Source: Coriobacteriaceae bacterium AF45-21
GTDB taxonomy: Bacteria; Actinomycetota; Coriobacteriia; Coriobacteriales; Coriobacteriaceae
Length of the DNA stretch: 64,000 bases
Reading direction: 5' to 3'
Assembly: GCA_027682925.1 (NCBI GenBank)
Contig: JAQCYU010000007.1
Location: 10,444 to 74,443, forward strand
Numbering within the stretch: the first letter of the stretch is position 1; each line of letters opens with the position of its first letter. The notes under the pieces were generated by a model, which made no database searches, was not told where the DNA came from, and saw only the letters and a program-made list of their open reading frames with translations. The translations under genes and the position numbers were made by a program. This document shows, piece after piece, positions 22,737-32,429 of this stretch.

Positions 22737-23213
22737 ATGGCCCTTCTAGAGTTGCAAAGGACAATATCCCCAGTGGATTACGATGACGTCGCTCGAAAAC
22801 TGATTGTGTACTCACGTTCCCTTGCCAAGGGATCCTTGAGTGCTGCCGGCGGCGCCAGTGTGGGCGAGGCACCGGTTTTACAGTATCTATCGGGTATTGA
22901 CGGTGATGTCATTCCCTCCGAGATTGCCAAGAAGCTGAAATTCTCCCGTGCGCGCATGTCGCATATCTTGGATTCACTCGAGAGTAAGGGTTACGTTCAG
23001 CGCAGGACTGATCCAAACGATCGTCGGCGTGTGCTGGTGAGCATTACCGAGGAAGGCCGTGATTTCGCGGCGAAAAAAAATGCCGAGAGTGTGGCATCGC
23101 TCTCGAAACAACTCTCAGCGCTCGGCGAGCACGATGCCCAGGAGCTCGTGCGCATCCTGAATAAAGCTTACAGCCTTACCTATGATGCCGACGACTACCT
23201 GGACAATCTATAA
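22737..23213 (+). CDS. MarR-family transcription regulator
   Basis: 158 residues. The winged helix has GDVIPSEIAKKLKFSRARMS and the wing RRTDPNDRRRVLVSITEEG, the MarR signature. N- and C-terminal helices should form the dimer interface. The start at 22737 has no strong ribosome site, so the exact start is uncertain. Ligand and targets are unknown. The 516-base gap downstream, before the GH31 gene, contains TGGTAT-type repeats, so control of GH31 is possible but unproven. Confidence 0.87.
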   Translation: MALLELQRTISPVDYDDVARKLIVYSRSLAKGSLSAAGGASVGEAPVLQYLSGIDGDVIPSEIAKKLKFSRARMSHILDSLESKGYVQRRTDPNDRRRVLVSITEEGRDFAAKKNAESVASLSKQLSALGEHDAQELVRILNKAYSLTYDADDYLDNL

Positions 23214-23356
23214 GGATAAAGACAGACATTTAGGTGCATCTTGAAATGCACCCGGGACAGTTGTGCCCATCAGCCACCGTCAACATCTCATTCCAAACCA
23301 AATCAGCCAACGTACGTCATGGCAATCCCCGGTAGGTTGCAGGATGGCGGCTGAGC

Positions 23357-23400
23357 CTTTCCCTCGGGAAACTTCGCGAAGCCCAGTTCCCGAGAGAAAG
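23357..23400. promoter_or_regulatory. Hairpin in the GH31 upstream region
   Basis: CTTTCCCTCGGGAA pairs with TTCCCGAGAGAAAG with one mismatch, around a 16-base loop. It lies in the 516-base gene-free stretch 23214-23729, which otherwise holds operator-like repeats and a G tract. Confidence 0.5.
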
Positions 23401-23599
23401 GTATGGTCTGTGTAATACCAGATAAACAGTACATTTTTGCTAGATTGGTATTTGACTGAAGAACCAATTGGTATGGCTTATTAAGCCCACCTTGCCGTTG
23501 ACGCTTATTTTGCTGCCGCTGGGAGAATTCCGAACTTGGGTGCGCAAGTGCTCCCATATGTTGATATGACCTAGTAGGTGGCTATCTGGTTACTACCAG
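23400..23599. promoter_or_regulatory. Cluster of TGGTAT-type sites upstream of GH31
   Basis: Related sites occur at 23400-23406 (GGTATGG), 23413-23420 (TAATACCA), 23444-23452 (ATTGGTATT), 23463-23476 (ACCAATTGGTATGG, palindromic core) and 23586-23599 (CTGGT, TACT, ACCAG). The density suggests operator sites for a dimeric repressor such as the nearby GntR or MarR protein. Confidence 0.4.
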
Positions 23600-23669
23600 T
23601 TGGCCCCTTGGTAACGGGTGGCCCCCATTGTGCGGAATGTACCGAACATCTCCGTTTGATACGTTTTCC

Positions 23670-23710
23670 CATGCTGCCGGGGGGGGGGGCGTCCTCGGCA
23701 CCTCAGCATG
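23670..23710 (+). repeat. Eleven-G tract inside a leader hairpin
   Basis: Eleven consecutive G residues (23679-23689) lie between CATGCTG (23670-23676) and CAGCATG (23704-23710), which pair exactly. The structure ends about 20 bases before the GH31 start. Such tracts change length easily and can act as phase-variation switches. The run length itself is uncertain because this assembly under-calls homopolymers. Confidence 0.6.
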
Positions 23711-23729
23711 TCGGAAGAAAGGAGACCAG

Positions 23730-26700
23730 ATGCGCAGGAATTCCATTTTTACGAAACGGTGGGTGAAGGGAAGCGCGGTCCTCGTTGCCACTGCAGCGAC
23801 GCTCGTGTTTGCCAATCCCCAGCAGGCGATTGCCACGCCGCTCAAGGGCGTCGACTCGGCGACCGTGTCCCAGTCTGCCTCGAATGTCGTCGACATCGAT
23901 TTCGCTGACGGCATCAAGGGCCGTATTACGTTCCTCGAGGACGGTATTTTCCGTTATAACGTCGACCCCAAGGGTGAGTTTCCGAGTACGCCACGCCGCG
24001 CAGTAAGTCCCACACGGCTAAGATCCAGGCTCAGCCCGATACCTCGGACACCTACAGCAAGCCGAGTGCGACGGTTGCCGACAAGGGCGACACTATCGAG
24101 ATCACCGGCGGAAAGGCGACCGTGATCCTGGACAAGGCGACTGGCAAGATGAGTATCAAGTCAGGCGACCGTGTCGTGGTTTCCGAGTCCGCGTCCCTCG
24201 ACCTTGATAAGAAGGGTACCGTCCAGACGCTCGCCAAGGAGAAGTCCGAGAACTTCTTTGGCGGCGGCACCCAGAACGGACGCTTCCTGCACACCAACCA
24301 GACCATCGCCATCTCCAACACGAACAACTGGACCGATGGCGGCGTTGCCTCGCCCAACCCGTTTTATTGGACGAGTGACGGCTACGGCGTGCTCCGAAAC
24401 ACGTTTGCAGAGGGTTCCTACGACTTCGGTTCCACGGACTCATCGACGGTCACGACTTTGCACAGCGAGAATGAGTTTGATGCCTACTACTTCGTGGCGA
24501 CCAACGAGGGAGCTTCGAACGTGGCAACTGAGATGCTGCAGGACTACTACAAGGTGACCGGTAACCCGGTACTGCTGCCCGAGTACGGGTTCTACCTTGG
24601 TCATCTTAATGCCTATAACCGTGATGGCTGGTCAACGACCTCGGGTCAAAAGAAGTGGGAGACCAAGGGCAGCAAGTCCTCGAGCGAGAAGGGCGACGTT
24701 AAGTACGAGTCTGGCATGTCGACGGGCTACAAGCTCGACGGCACACTTGCGGCCGAGACGCTCAACGGTGAGGGCCCTACGGTTGATACCGAGAACATGA
24801 AAGCGACCGATTTCGACCGCCAGTTCTCTGCTCGGCAGGTTATCGATGACTACGAGGACAGCGACATGCCGCTCGGCTGGTTCCTGCCGAACGACGGCTA
24901 CGGCGCCGGCTATGGCCAGAACGGTTACTACAAGACCGGCGGCGTCAACTCCGACGGAGCGAGCTCGGCCGACCGTCTTAACGCTGTGCGTGCCAACGTC
25001 GACAACCTTAAGAAGTTCACCGAGTATGCCAACTCAAAGGGTGTGAGCACGGGCTTGTGGACCCAGTCCAACCTTGAGCCCGACAGCAACCCTGAGACCC
25101 CGTGGCATCTGCTTCGCGACTTCGACGCCGAGGTCAAGACGGGAGGCATCACTACCCTTAAGACCGACGTTGCCTGGGTTGGATCTGGCTACTCCTTTGG
25201 TCTTAATGGCATCAAGACAGCTTATGACACGGTGACGACCGGCGCTAACAAGCGCCCCAACATCATCACGCTCGATGGTTGGGCCGGCACGCAGCGCTTT
25301 GGTGGCATTTGGACCGGCGACCAGTATGGCGGTAACTGGGAGTACATTCGCTTCCATATCCCCACGTATATCGGTCAGAGTCTTTCGGGCAACCCCAACA
25401 TCGGCTCCGACATGGATGGCATTTTTGGCGGCGACCCCATCATCTCTGCGCGTGACTACCAGTGGAAGACGTTCACGCCCTCTATGCTCGACATGGACGG
25501 TTGGGGCACCTACCGTAAATCGCCCATGACGCACGGCGATCCCTACACAGGCATCTCGCGCTTCTACCTCAAGCTCAAGGCGCAGCTCATGCCCTATATC
25601 TACACGAGCGCGGCCTCGGCGGCCAACATCGACACGGGTAACGGCGATGCCGGCCTGCCCATGATCCGCGCCATGCTGCTTTCCGATAACTCCGAGTACG
25701 CCGCAAGCACCTCGACGCAGTACCAGTATATGTTCGGTGAGAACTTCCTAGTGGCACCGGTGTATCAGGATACCCAGGCAGACGAGAACGGCAACGACAT
25801 TCGCAATGGGATTTACCTCCCCAACTACGGCACCGACGAGAATCCCACCATCTGGATCGATTACTTCTCGGGTAAGCAGTATCGCGGCGGCCAGGTTCTC
25901 AACAACTACGAGGCTCCGCTTTGGAGCTGCCGCTGTTTGTGAAGGCCAACGCTATCGTGCCGATGTACGCCGAGAACAACAACCCCGAGGCCGTGAGCGA
26001 CACCAACACCAAGGGTACCGACCGCAGCCAGCGTATCGTCGAGTTCTTCGCCACCGAGGGCGACGGCACCTTTACGCAGTACGAGGACGACGGCTCCTCC
26101 ATCGAGAACAACACGACTGAGGACGATTCCTACGGTACGATCGACAATATCTCCTACGGTGAGCATGTGAGCACCGTCTACAGATCCAAGGCCGCAGGCG
26201 GCACCGCGACCTTTACCGCCGAAGCCTCGCAGGGTGGCTACAACGGCTACGACTCCAATCGCACCACGACCTTCGTGGCCAACGTGTCCGCCAAGCCCAT
26301 GAGCGTCGTCGCCAAGAACGGCGGATCCGCGCTCAACGTGGTTGAGGTCGACTCGCAGGAGACCTTTGACACCGCGACCCCCGAGCCGGCCAGGCGGTCT
26401 ACTTCTACAGCGAGACCCCTAACCTCAACCACTACGGCAGCGATGCGGACGGCACCGAGGCCGAGCGGGGCGAGAGCTTTAACAACACCAAGATCACCAC
26501 GAACCCCAAGGTCTACGTCAAGTTCGCGAAGACCGATGTTGCTGCGGCGGCGCAGACGCTCGAGCTGGGCGGTTTCGTGAACGCCGACGCCACGCTCACA
26601 GCCGATCGCCTCAACGAGAGCCTCTCCGCACCCACGAACCTTGCTGCCCCCGAGGACGTCACGACCCCAACGAGCATCAAGCTCACCTGGGGAAAGGTCG

Positions 26701-29700
26701 ATGGTGCTACCTCCTACGACCTTAAGGTCGACGGCACCGTGTTCGCCGTGGGTGATGCGGCCGAGTTCACGCACACCGACCTCGCCTACAATAGCAAGCA
26801 CACCTACCAGATTCGTTCGCGCAACGCCGAGGGCTACTCCGCCTGGAGCGATGTGCTCGAGGCGAACTCCGCACTCGATCCGTGGCGGAACGTCCCCGAC
26901 GCCGAGCAAATCACCTGGGAGGGCTCACTTTACGGCAGCCATAAGGCCGAGCTCGCCTTCGACCATGAGTTCCAGTCGGGCGACGGCGGTTTCCACTCCG
27001 GTGGCAACGATCTGGGCAAGGCGCTTACCGTTGACTATGGACGCGCTTACAAGCTCGATAAGCTCGAGTACTATCCGCGCGATGACGCCGGCAACGGCAC
27101 TGTGACCAAGATGCGTGTTGAGACGAGTCTCGATGGCGTCCACTGGACGAGCCAAGAGGTCGATTGGGCACGTTCCGCTGATTGTAAGACGGTAGCGTTT
27201 GACGGCACCGTGGCCGCCCGTTACGTGCGCATGACACCGCTCGCCTCGGTCGGCAATTTCTTCTCCGCGTCCGAGATTGCCATCTACAAGACCGACGGCA
27301 CGGATGGCTTCGCCGTGGGCTCCAACCTCAACAAGGCCACGATCTCCGACGGAGACTACTCCAACATGAAGAACTATCTGGGCCTCGAGAATCGCGAGCC
27401 CGATACCCCGACGTTCGGTTCGCAGATCCGCGACCACTTCGCCGACCTCAACGATAACGGCGTTTACGACGTCTACGATTACTCGTTCACCATGGCGGGT
27501 CTTGACGGCGGCACTAAACAAAAGGGCAAGGTCGCAGGTTCGCTCGCGGTGATTCCGAGCAAGACCGAGGTCGAGGCCGGTGATGAGATCACCGTTGATG
27601 TCTATGCGGCCGACGCCAAGAACGTCAACGCCCTGGGCGCTCTCGTCAACTTCAAGAGCGACCAGTTCGAGTTTGTGTCCGAGAGCATCGCGCAGGACGG
27701 CTCGACTGCCGGCATGGAGAACCTGTCTCGCGAGAAGGTCCAGTTCGCGGACAGAACGCAGACTATCAATCTCGCCTTTGCCAACCGCGGCGATGGCAAG
27801 CTCTACAACGGTACCGGCGCGGTGGCGAGTTTCAAGCTCAAGGCCAAGACCGCCGGCAAGGTCGAACTGCCCTCGACATCTTGGCTCATCGGTCCGGCAT
27901 GCGACGCACTTGAGTTTGCGAGCGACGGCACGGTGACGATGCCGGATGTTCCTCAGCCAACGGTCGCCGAGTACGGTCAGGACGCCTTCAACATCACGAT
28001 GACCAACGATGAGCTCACGACCGACGACGGGACCAACGTCGAGAAACTTATCCAGCAGAAGAGCTATAACGCGCTGTTCGATAATAACGAGGGCGACAAC
28101 GGCTTTGAGTTCCTATGGAACTGGAGCGGCAACTGGGACAGCGAGGGTAAGCTTCCGAGTTACGTGAAGCTTCCCACCACGATGACATTCGCATTTAAGA
28201 CGCCGTCGAAACTCGATAGTGTCGAGGTCGTTAACCGCAACGGTGGCAACGGAACCGTGCAGAAGATCAAGGCTGTCGTGACGTTCGAGGATGGCTCGAC
28301 CCAAGAGTTCGCGGGCGGGGAGTACGATTCCTTCCTGGCTCGCTACGCCTTTGACCTCTCTGCCGAGAACAAGGGCAAGAAGGCGACCAAGGTCGAGGTC
28401 ACGCCGCTTGAGGCATCGGGTGACCAGATGCTCACACTGCGTGAGGTCAACTTCAACTACACGCAGGGTGTCGAGGCCATCGAGGGTGTCGAGCTAGGCA
28501 AGAACCAGACCGAGTTCTTTGAAGGCGACATTACGCCCGTCGACGCCAAGGCTACGCCTGAGAGCGCTGGCTACCCCTATGTGACGGTCGAGAGCTCCGA
28601 CCCCTCTGTGGTAAGCGTCTCCGCTGTTCAGGCTGGCGATAGCGTGAGCTACTACCTGCGTGCCAACAAGGCCGGCAAGGCAAAGATCACGGTGGCGTCG
28701 GTACTCGACCCCTCCAAGACCGCATCCTATGAGGTCGAGGTCAAGGCTGGTGTCGATACCTCTGCGCTCGTAGCAGCGCTTTCCAAAGCCGCGGGCTACA
28801 GCGAGTCCGTCTACACCAAGGATTCCTATGCAGCTCTCACCACTGCGGTCGAGGCGGCTCAGAAGCTCCTCGACAGCGGCCAGGGCAGCTATAGCAAGAA
28901 GGATGTCGCAGACGCCACAGCCAAGATCGAGAAGGCAATCGACGGCCTCAAGATGCGCCCTGTTGATGAGAAGATTCTCATCAACACGCCCGAGAACCGC
29001 AAGAACGTCAAGGTGGCCGGCTTCTCGAGTGAGGCCGACTACGAGGGCAGCAACGCCGTCAACGCTCTCGACGGCGACGAGCGGACGCTTTGGCACAGCG
29101 ACTGGGCCCATGGGACCGGTATGCCCCAGTATCTGAGTGTCGACCTGGGCCGCGACTACGATCTCACCGACGTTACATTCCTGCCGCGCCAGGACGGCGG
29201 CACTAACGGCGATATCTTCGAGGCCGAGATACTGGTCTCCGACACTGCCGACGGTTATGAGAAGGGCACCGCCGCGTCGATGGGTACGTTCGCCTTCGAC
29301 AACGATGGCCGCGTGCTCACCGACCGTGGCGACTGGAAACAGATGAGCTTTGGCGCGCGCGCGGTCGCTACGTGACCGTCAAGGTGATTCACGCCGGCGG
29401 GGGCGACGTTGATGCCTACTGCAGCATGGCGGAGCTCAAGTTCTACGGTACGGCCGTCCCCGATCCGGTGGCGAAGGATGATCTCACTGCCGCGATCGAA
29501 AAGGTTGATGCCGAGCTTGCCGCCGGCGACCTCAAGGCCGGCGACTACACTGAGGCCTCCTGGACGGCGCTCGAGAACGCCCTGGCGAGCGCCCGCGCCA
29601 TCTTGAGCGACGAGGATGCCACGCAGGACGAGGTCGACCAGGCGCTCAGGGCGCTCGAGAGCGCCCGCGACGCGCTCGAGAAGACCCCGGTGGTCCCGGT

Positions 29701-30139
29701 CGAGAATCCGACTAAGAAGCAGCTCAAGGCCCTGGTCAAGCAGGCGAAGGAGACTGACACCAGGGGCAAGACGGCCGAGTCTGTCAAGGCCCTGACGGAT
29801 GCCATTACCTACGCCGAGGACGTCTTGGGTGATGAGAATGCTTCCGACACCCAGATCCAGGCGGCCTATAGCCAGCTCAAGCTGGCCATTGAGAGCCTCA
29901 AGGATGCCGATTCCGGCAACCAGGGCGGCTCGGGCAACCAGGGTTCCGGCAATGGCTCGAACGGCGGCAACCAGGCGGGCAAGCCCGCAGGCGACAAGGC
30001 CCAGGGCAGCAAGAAGAACGGTTCGGCGATTCCCAATACCGGAGACCAGACGGCGGCGACCGTCGCGACCGTCGGTGGTCTTGGCGCCATCATCGCCGCG
30101 ATCGGCGCTTTCTTCCATCGTCGCAGCAAGGCTAAGTAG
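23730..30139 (+). CDS. Cell-wall-anchored GH31 glycosidase with binding modules (four apparent frameshifts)
   Basis: About 2137 residues once four missing bases are restored (near 23981, 25924, 26388, 29362). Order: signal peptide (GSAVLVATAATLVFA); GH31 catalytic region (about 60-900) with YGFYLGHLNAYNRDGW, the likely nucleophile Asp in LKTDVAWVGSG (about 477) and GSDMDGIFGGDP; fibronectin III (about 965-1050); F5/8 C-type module (1058-1188); a dockerin-like DLNDNGVYDVYDY segment; a cohesin-like module (1268-1405); further beta-rich modules; a FIVAR domain; a second F5/8 module; two FIVAR domains; IPNTGD sorting signal, membrane helix and basic tail. The catalytic region resembles the GH31 group with alpha-N-acetylgalactosaminidases, but alpha-glucosidase or alpha-galactosidase activity is not excluded. 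Ribosome site AAAGGAG precedes the ATG. Likely acts outside the cell on host glycans. Confidence 0.85.
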
Positions 30140-30158
30140 CCCCAGCAACAGCTAAGCA

Positions 30159-30201
30159 AGCGTGCCCGCCGTCCCACCCAAGGACGGTGGGCACGCTTTT
30201 T
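30159..30201 (+). terminator. Terminator of the GH31 gene
   Basis: AGCGTGCCCGCCGTCC pairs with GGACGGTGGGCACGCT (one mismatch), followed by TTTT. Confidence 0.85.
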
Positions 30202-30356
30202 GAATGTAGGCAGAAAGCTCCGACCCTTCGGCCTTAATCTCGCAAAGCGTTCCGTCTCCCGCCGAACACATCAGCATCGGCGGCTATACTTGAATTATTT
30301 GCAGTTAAGGGTCGCGGATTGGCCGCGTCACCGCTCTCAACAGGAGGTCTTTGTTT

Positions 30357-30821
30357 ATGGCAGATCAAAAGCCGGTTGTCGGGATCATCATGGGCTCCAA
30401 GTCCGATCTGGGTGTTATGGAAGGCTGCACCGCCGAGCTCGAGGCGCTCGGTGTGCCCTATGAGCTCGTCATTGCGAGCGCACACCGCACACCGGCGAAG
30501 GTCCACGAGTGGGCTTCGACTGCTGCCGATCGCGGTATCAAAGTGATTATCGCCGCCGCCGGCAAGGCCGCTCACCTGGGTGGTGTCGTGGCCGCCTTTA
30601 CGCCGCTGCCGGTTATCGGCGTACCTATGAAGACGAGTGACCTGGGCGGTATGGATTCGCTGCTGTCGATGGTGCAGATGCCTTCGGGCGTGCCCGTTGC
30701 CTGTGTGGCCATCAACGGTGCCAAGAACGCTGCCATCTACGCCACGCAGATTCTGGGCGCATGCGACCCCGAGTACCGCAAGGTTATCGAGAAGATGAAG
30801 CAGGAGATGGCTGACGCCTAA
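30357..30821 (+). CDS. purE: N5-carboxyaminoimidazole ribonucleotide mutase
   Basis: 154 residues, class I PurE length. It catalyses the rearrangement of N5-CAIR to CAIR in purine synthesis. PVVGIIMGSKSDLGVM, VIASAHRTPAKVHEW and IIAAAGKAAHLGGVVAA are the family signature; the last holds active-site residues. CAGGAGG precedes the ATG at 30357. A TATACT box at 30285-30290 lies next to a CCGCCGA...TCGGCGG palindrome. No purK partner is in the window. Confidence 0.95.
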   Translation: MADQKPVVGIIMGSKSDLGVMEGCTAELEALGVPYELVIASAHRTPAKVHEWASTAADRGIKVIIAAAGKAAHLGGVVAAFTPLPVIGVPMKTSDLGGMDSLLSMVQMPSGVPVACVAINGAKNAAIYATQILGACDPEYRKVIEKMKQEMADA

Positions 30822-30857
30822 GCGCTCTGCCAGTCCATTTGCAGCATAAGGAGAGCC

Positions 30858-31856
30858 ATGTCCGACTATCAGGGAAAGCGTTTTTCGGCTTCTCGGATTC
30901 CCGATCCAGCCAAGTCGGGAGCAGCGCGCGCGCCGCAGCAGGGTCGGACATCCTCTCCTCAGCAGCCGCGCGCGCCACGCCCCGTGACGCCGGCGAAGCA
31001 TCGCCGTCAGGATACACCTGCTGCATATCGCCCTTCGTCATACAGTACGGCCAAGAAGTCACCTCGCTCTTCGGCGCATACCGCGCCATCGAGCTATACC
31101 GAGCCGCCGCGCAAAAAGCGCCGCTCCGTCATTCCCATTCTGCTCATCATCATTGGCATTGGCCTCATTGTTGCCGCTGCCGCCATCTTTATTAATGCCC
31201 AGATTGGCTACAAGCAGGCGAGCGAGTCGTATCAAAAGATCGAAAAGCAATATGTGAGCGACAAGGACGCCAGCGGCGTGCCGATTGTCGACTTCAACGC
31301 GCTCGCCCAGACAAATCCCGAGGTTGTGGGCTGGATTTACGCGCCCGGCACCAACATCAACTACCCCGTGGTGCAGACCAATAACAACTCCAAGTACCTC
31401 AATACGTTGTTCGACGGTGCGGCCAATGCCTCGGGAGCCATCTTCTTGGATAGCGACGACACCGCGCCGGGCATGGTGGATCAGCAGACCACGATTTACG
31501 GTCATCACATGAACGACGGTTCGATGTTCAACGTGATTTCGAACACGACCGATCAGGCGACGTTCGACAGCATGGAATACGTGTACTACATCACGCGCGA
31601 TGCGACGTATAAGCTGCGTCCGCTGGCGACCAAGGTGGTCGAGGACACGTATGCCAAGGCGCGCACGACCAATTTTGAGGGCGACGACGGACTCAAGAAC
31701 TACCTGTCCGAGATGCTCGACGGCGTTTCTGCCGTGGCGAGTGATGCCACCGATCGTGCCGCTTCGGCAACTAAGGTTGTAACGCTTGTGACCTGTCGTT
31801 CGCTGTCGCTGAGCAACACACGCGCCGTCATGGTGCTCACGCCGGTCGAGGAATAA
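30858..31856 (+). CDS. Class B sortase
   Basis: 332 residues. The first 89 are basic and proline-rich and probably cytoplasmic. A membrane helix (VIPILLIIIGIGLIVAAAAI, about 91-110) is followed by the sortase domain. Catalytic His lies in TIYGHHMNDGSMF (about 216), Cys in LVTCRSLS (313), Arg in SNTRAVMV (322). GWIYAPGTNINYPVVQ is typical of class B enzymes. Sortases cut a sorting motif and attach proteins to the wall, or build pili. Four proteins in this window carry LxxTG- or IPNTG-type signals, but a class A or E enzyme elsewhere may serve them. Ribosome site AAGGAGAG precedes the ATG. Confidence 0.9.
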   Translation: MSDYQGKRFSASRIPDPAKSGAARAPQQGRTSSPQQPRAPRPVTPAKHRRQDTPAAYRPSSYSTAKKSPRSSAHTAPSSYTEPPRKKRRSVIPILLIIIGIGLIVAAAAIFINAQIGYKQASESYQKIEKQYVSDKDASGVPIVDFNALAQTNPEVVGWIYAPGTNINYPVVQTNNNSKYLNTLFDGAANASGAIFLDSDDTAPGMVDQQTTIYGHHMNDGSMFNVISNTTDQATFDSMEYVYYITRDATYKLRPLATKVVEDTYAKARTTNFEGDDGLKNYLSEMLDGVSAVASDATDRAASATKVVTLVTCRSLSLSNTRAVMVLTPVEE

Positions 31857-31920
31857 GTTGTTCGAGAGTAGCTAAAAAGGCCCCGTCCCAAATTGGCTAC
31901 TCGACGACGGTAAGGGAGAA

Positions 31921-32339
31921 ATGATGCTCGAGAGTGGCAAATTGATGCCTCGATTGATGCTTGGCTGCGCGAGGCCAAGGCCGATGCTTCGGCGGCAGGC
32001 CGTGGGATGTATCTGACGCATAACGGTGTGGTGCGCGCGACGCCCAAGGCTGAGGTGCGCGGAGTCGAGACCGATGGCGTGGCGCCTGGGCATAAGGTGG
32101 GCGGCATGGTGTTTGGCTTCGATGCTCAGAAGGTGCAGGCTGCTATCGAGGCCACGCGCGCGATGCCGGGTATCGGCTATGTGCGCGTGTGGCTGGCAAG
32201 CGGCGAGCTTTCCGTAGGTGACGACATCATGCTCGTGCTTATCGGCGGGGACATTCGCCCACACGTGGTCGATGCACTGCAGGCGCTCGTTGGCACCATC
32301 AAGAACGAATGCGTGAGTGAGGTCGAGCGCGAGGCATAG
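31921..32339 (+). CDS. MoaE-like protein (apparent frameshift near the start)
   Basis: About 139 residues. The body GMYLTHNGVVRATPKAEVR...RVWLASGELSVGDDIMLVLI...IRPHVVDALQALVGTIKNE resembles the MoaE fold, the large subunit of molybdopterin synthase, in a diverged form. The frame has no start codon before 32007, but one missing A in the AAA at 31939-31941 joins it to ATG 31921 after AAGGGAG, giving MMLESGKIDASIDAWLREAK. No other molybdenum-cofactor gene is nearby, so the biochemical role is uncertain. It follows the sortase gene by 64 bases. Confidence 0.6.
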
Positions 32340-32369
32340 AGGATTGCGTCGATAGAAGGATCGTTTATA

Positions 32370-32407
32370 AAAATGCCCACCGGTACGTGTGATACCGGCG
32401 GGCATTT
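32370..32407. terminator. Bidirectional terminator
   Basis: AAAATGCCC...CCGGTA pairs with TACCGG...GGGCATTTT; the arms give U-rich ends on both strands. It lies between two convergent genes. Confidence 0.8.
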
Positions 32408-32429
32408 TGCGTTTTGGGCGCGGTGAGCG

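Noticed and set aside
23730..30139. Five separate genes or a decayed pseudogene in the GH31 region
   Set aside because: Four single-base restorations give one continuous protein with ordered domains, a signal peptide and a sorting signal; no internal stops or lost domains remain.
30259..30290. PurR-type operator (CCGAAC box) before purE
   Set aside because: A CCGAAC hexamer is present, but the paired boxes expected of PurR are not clear at purE, purF or purA.
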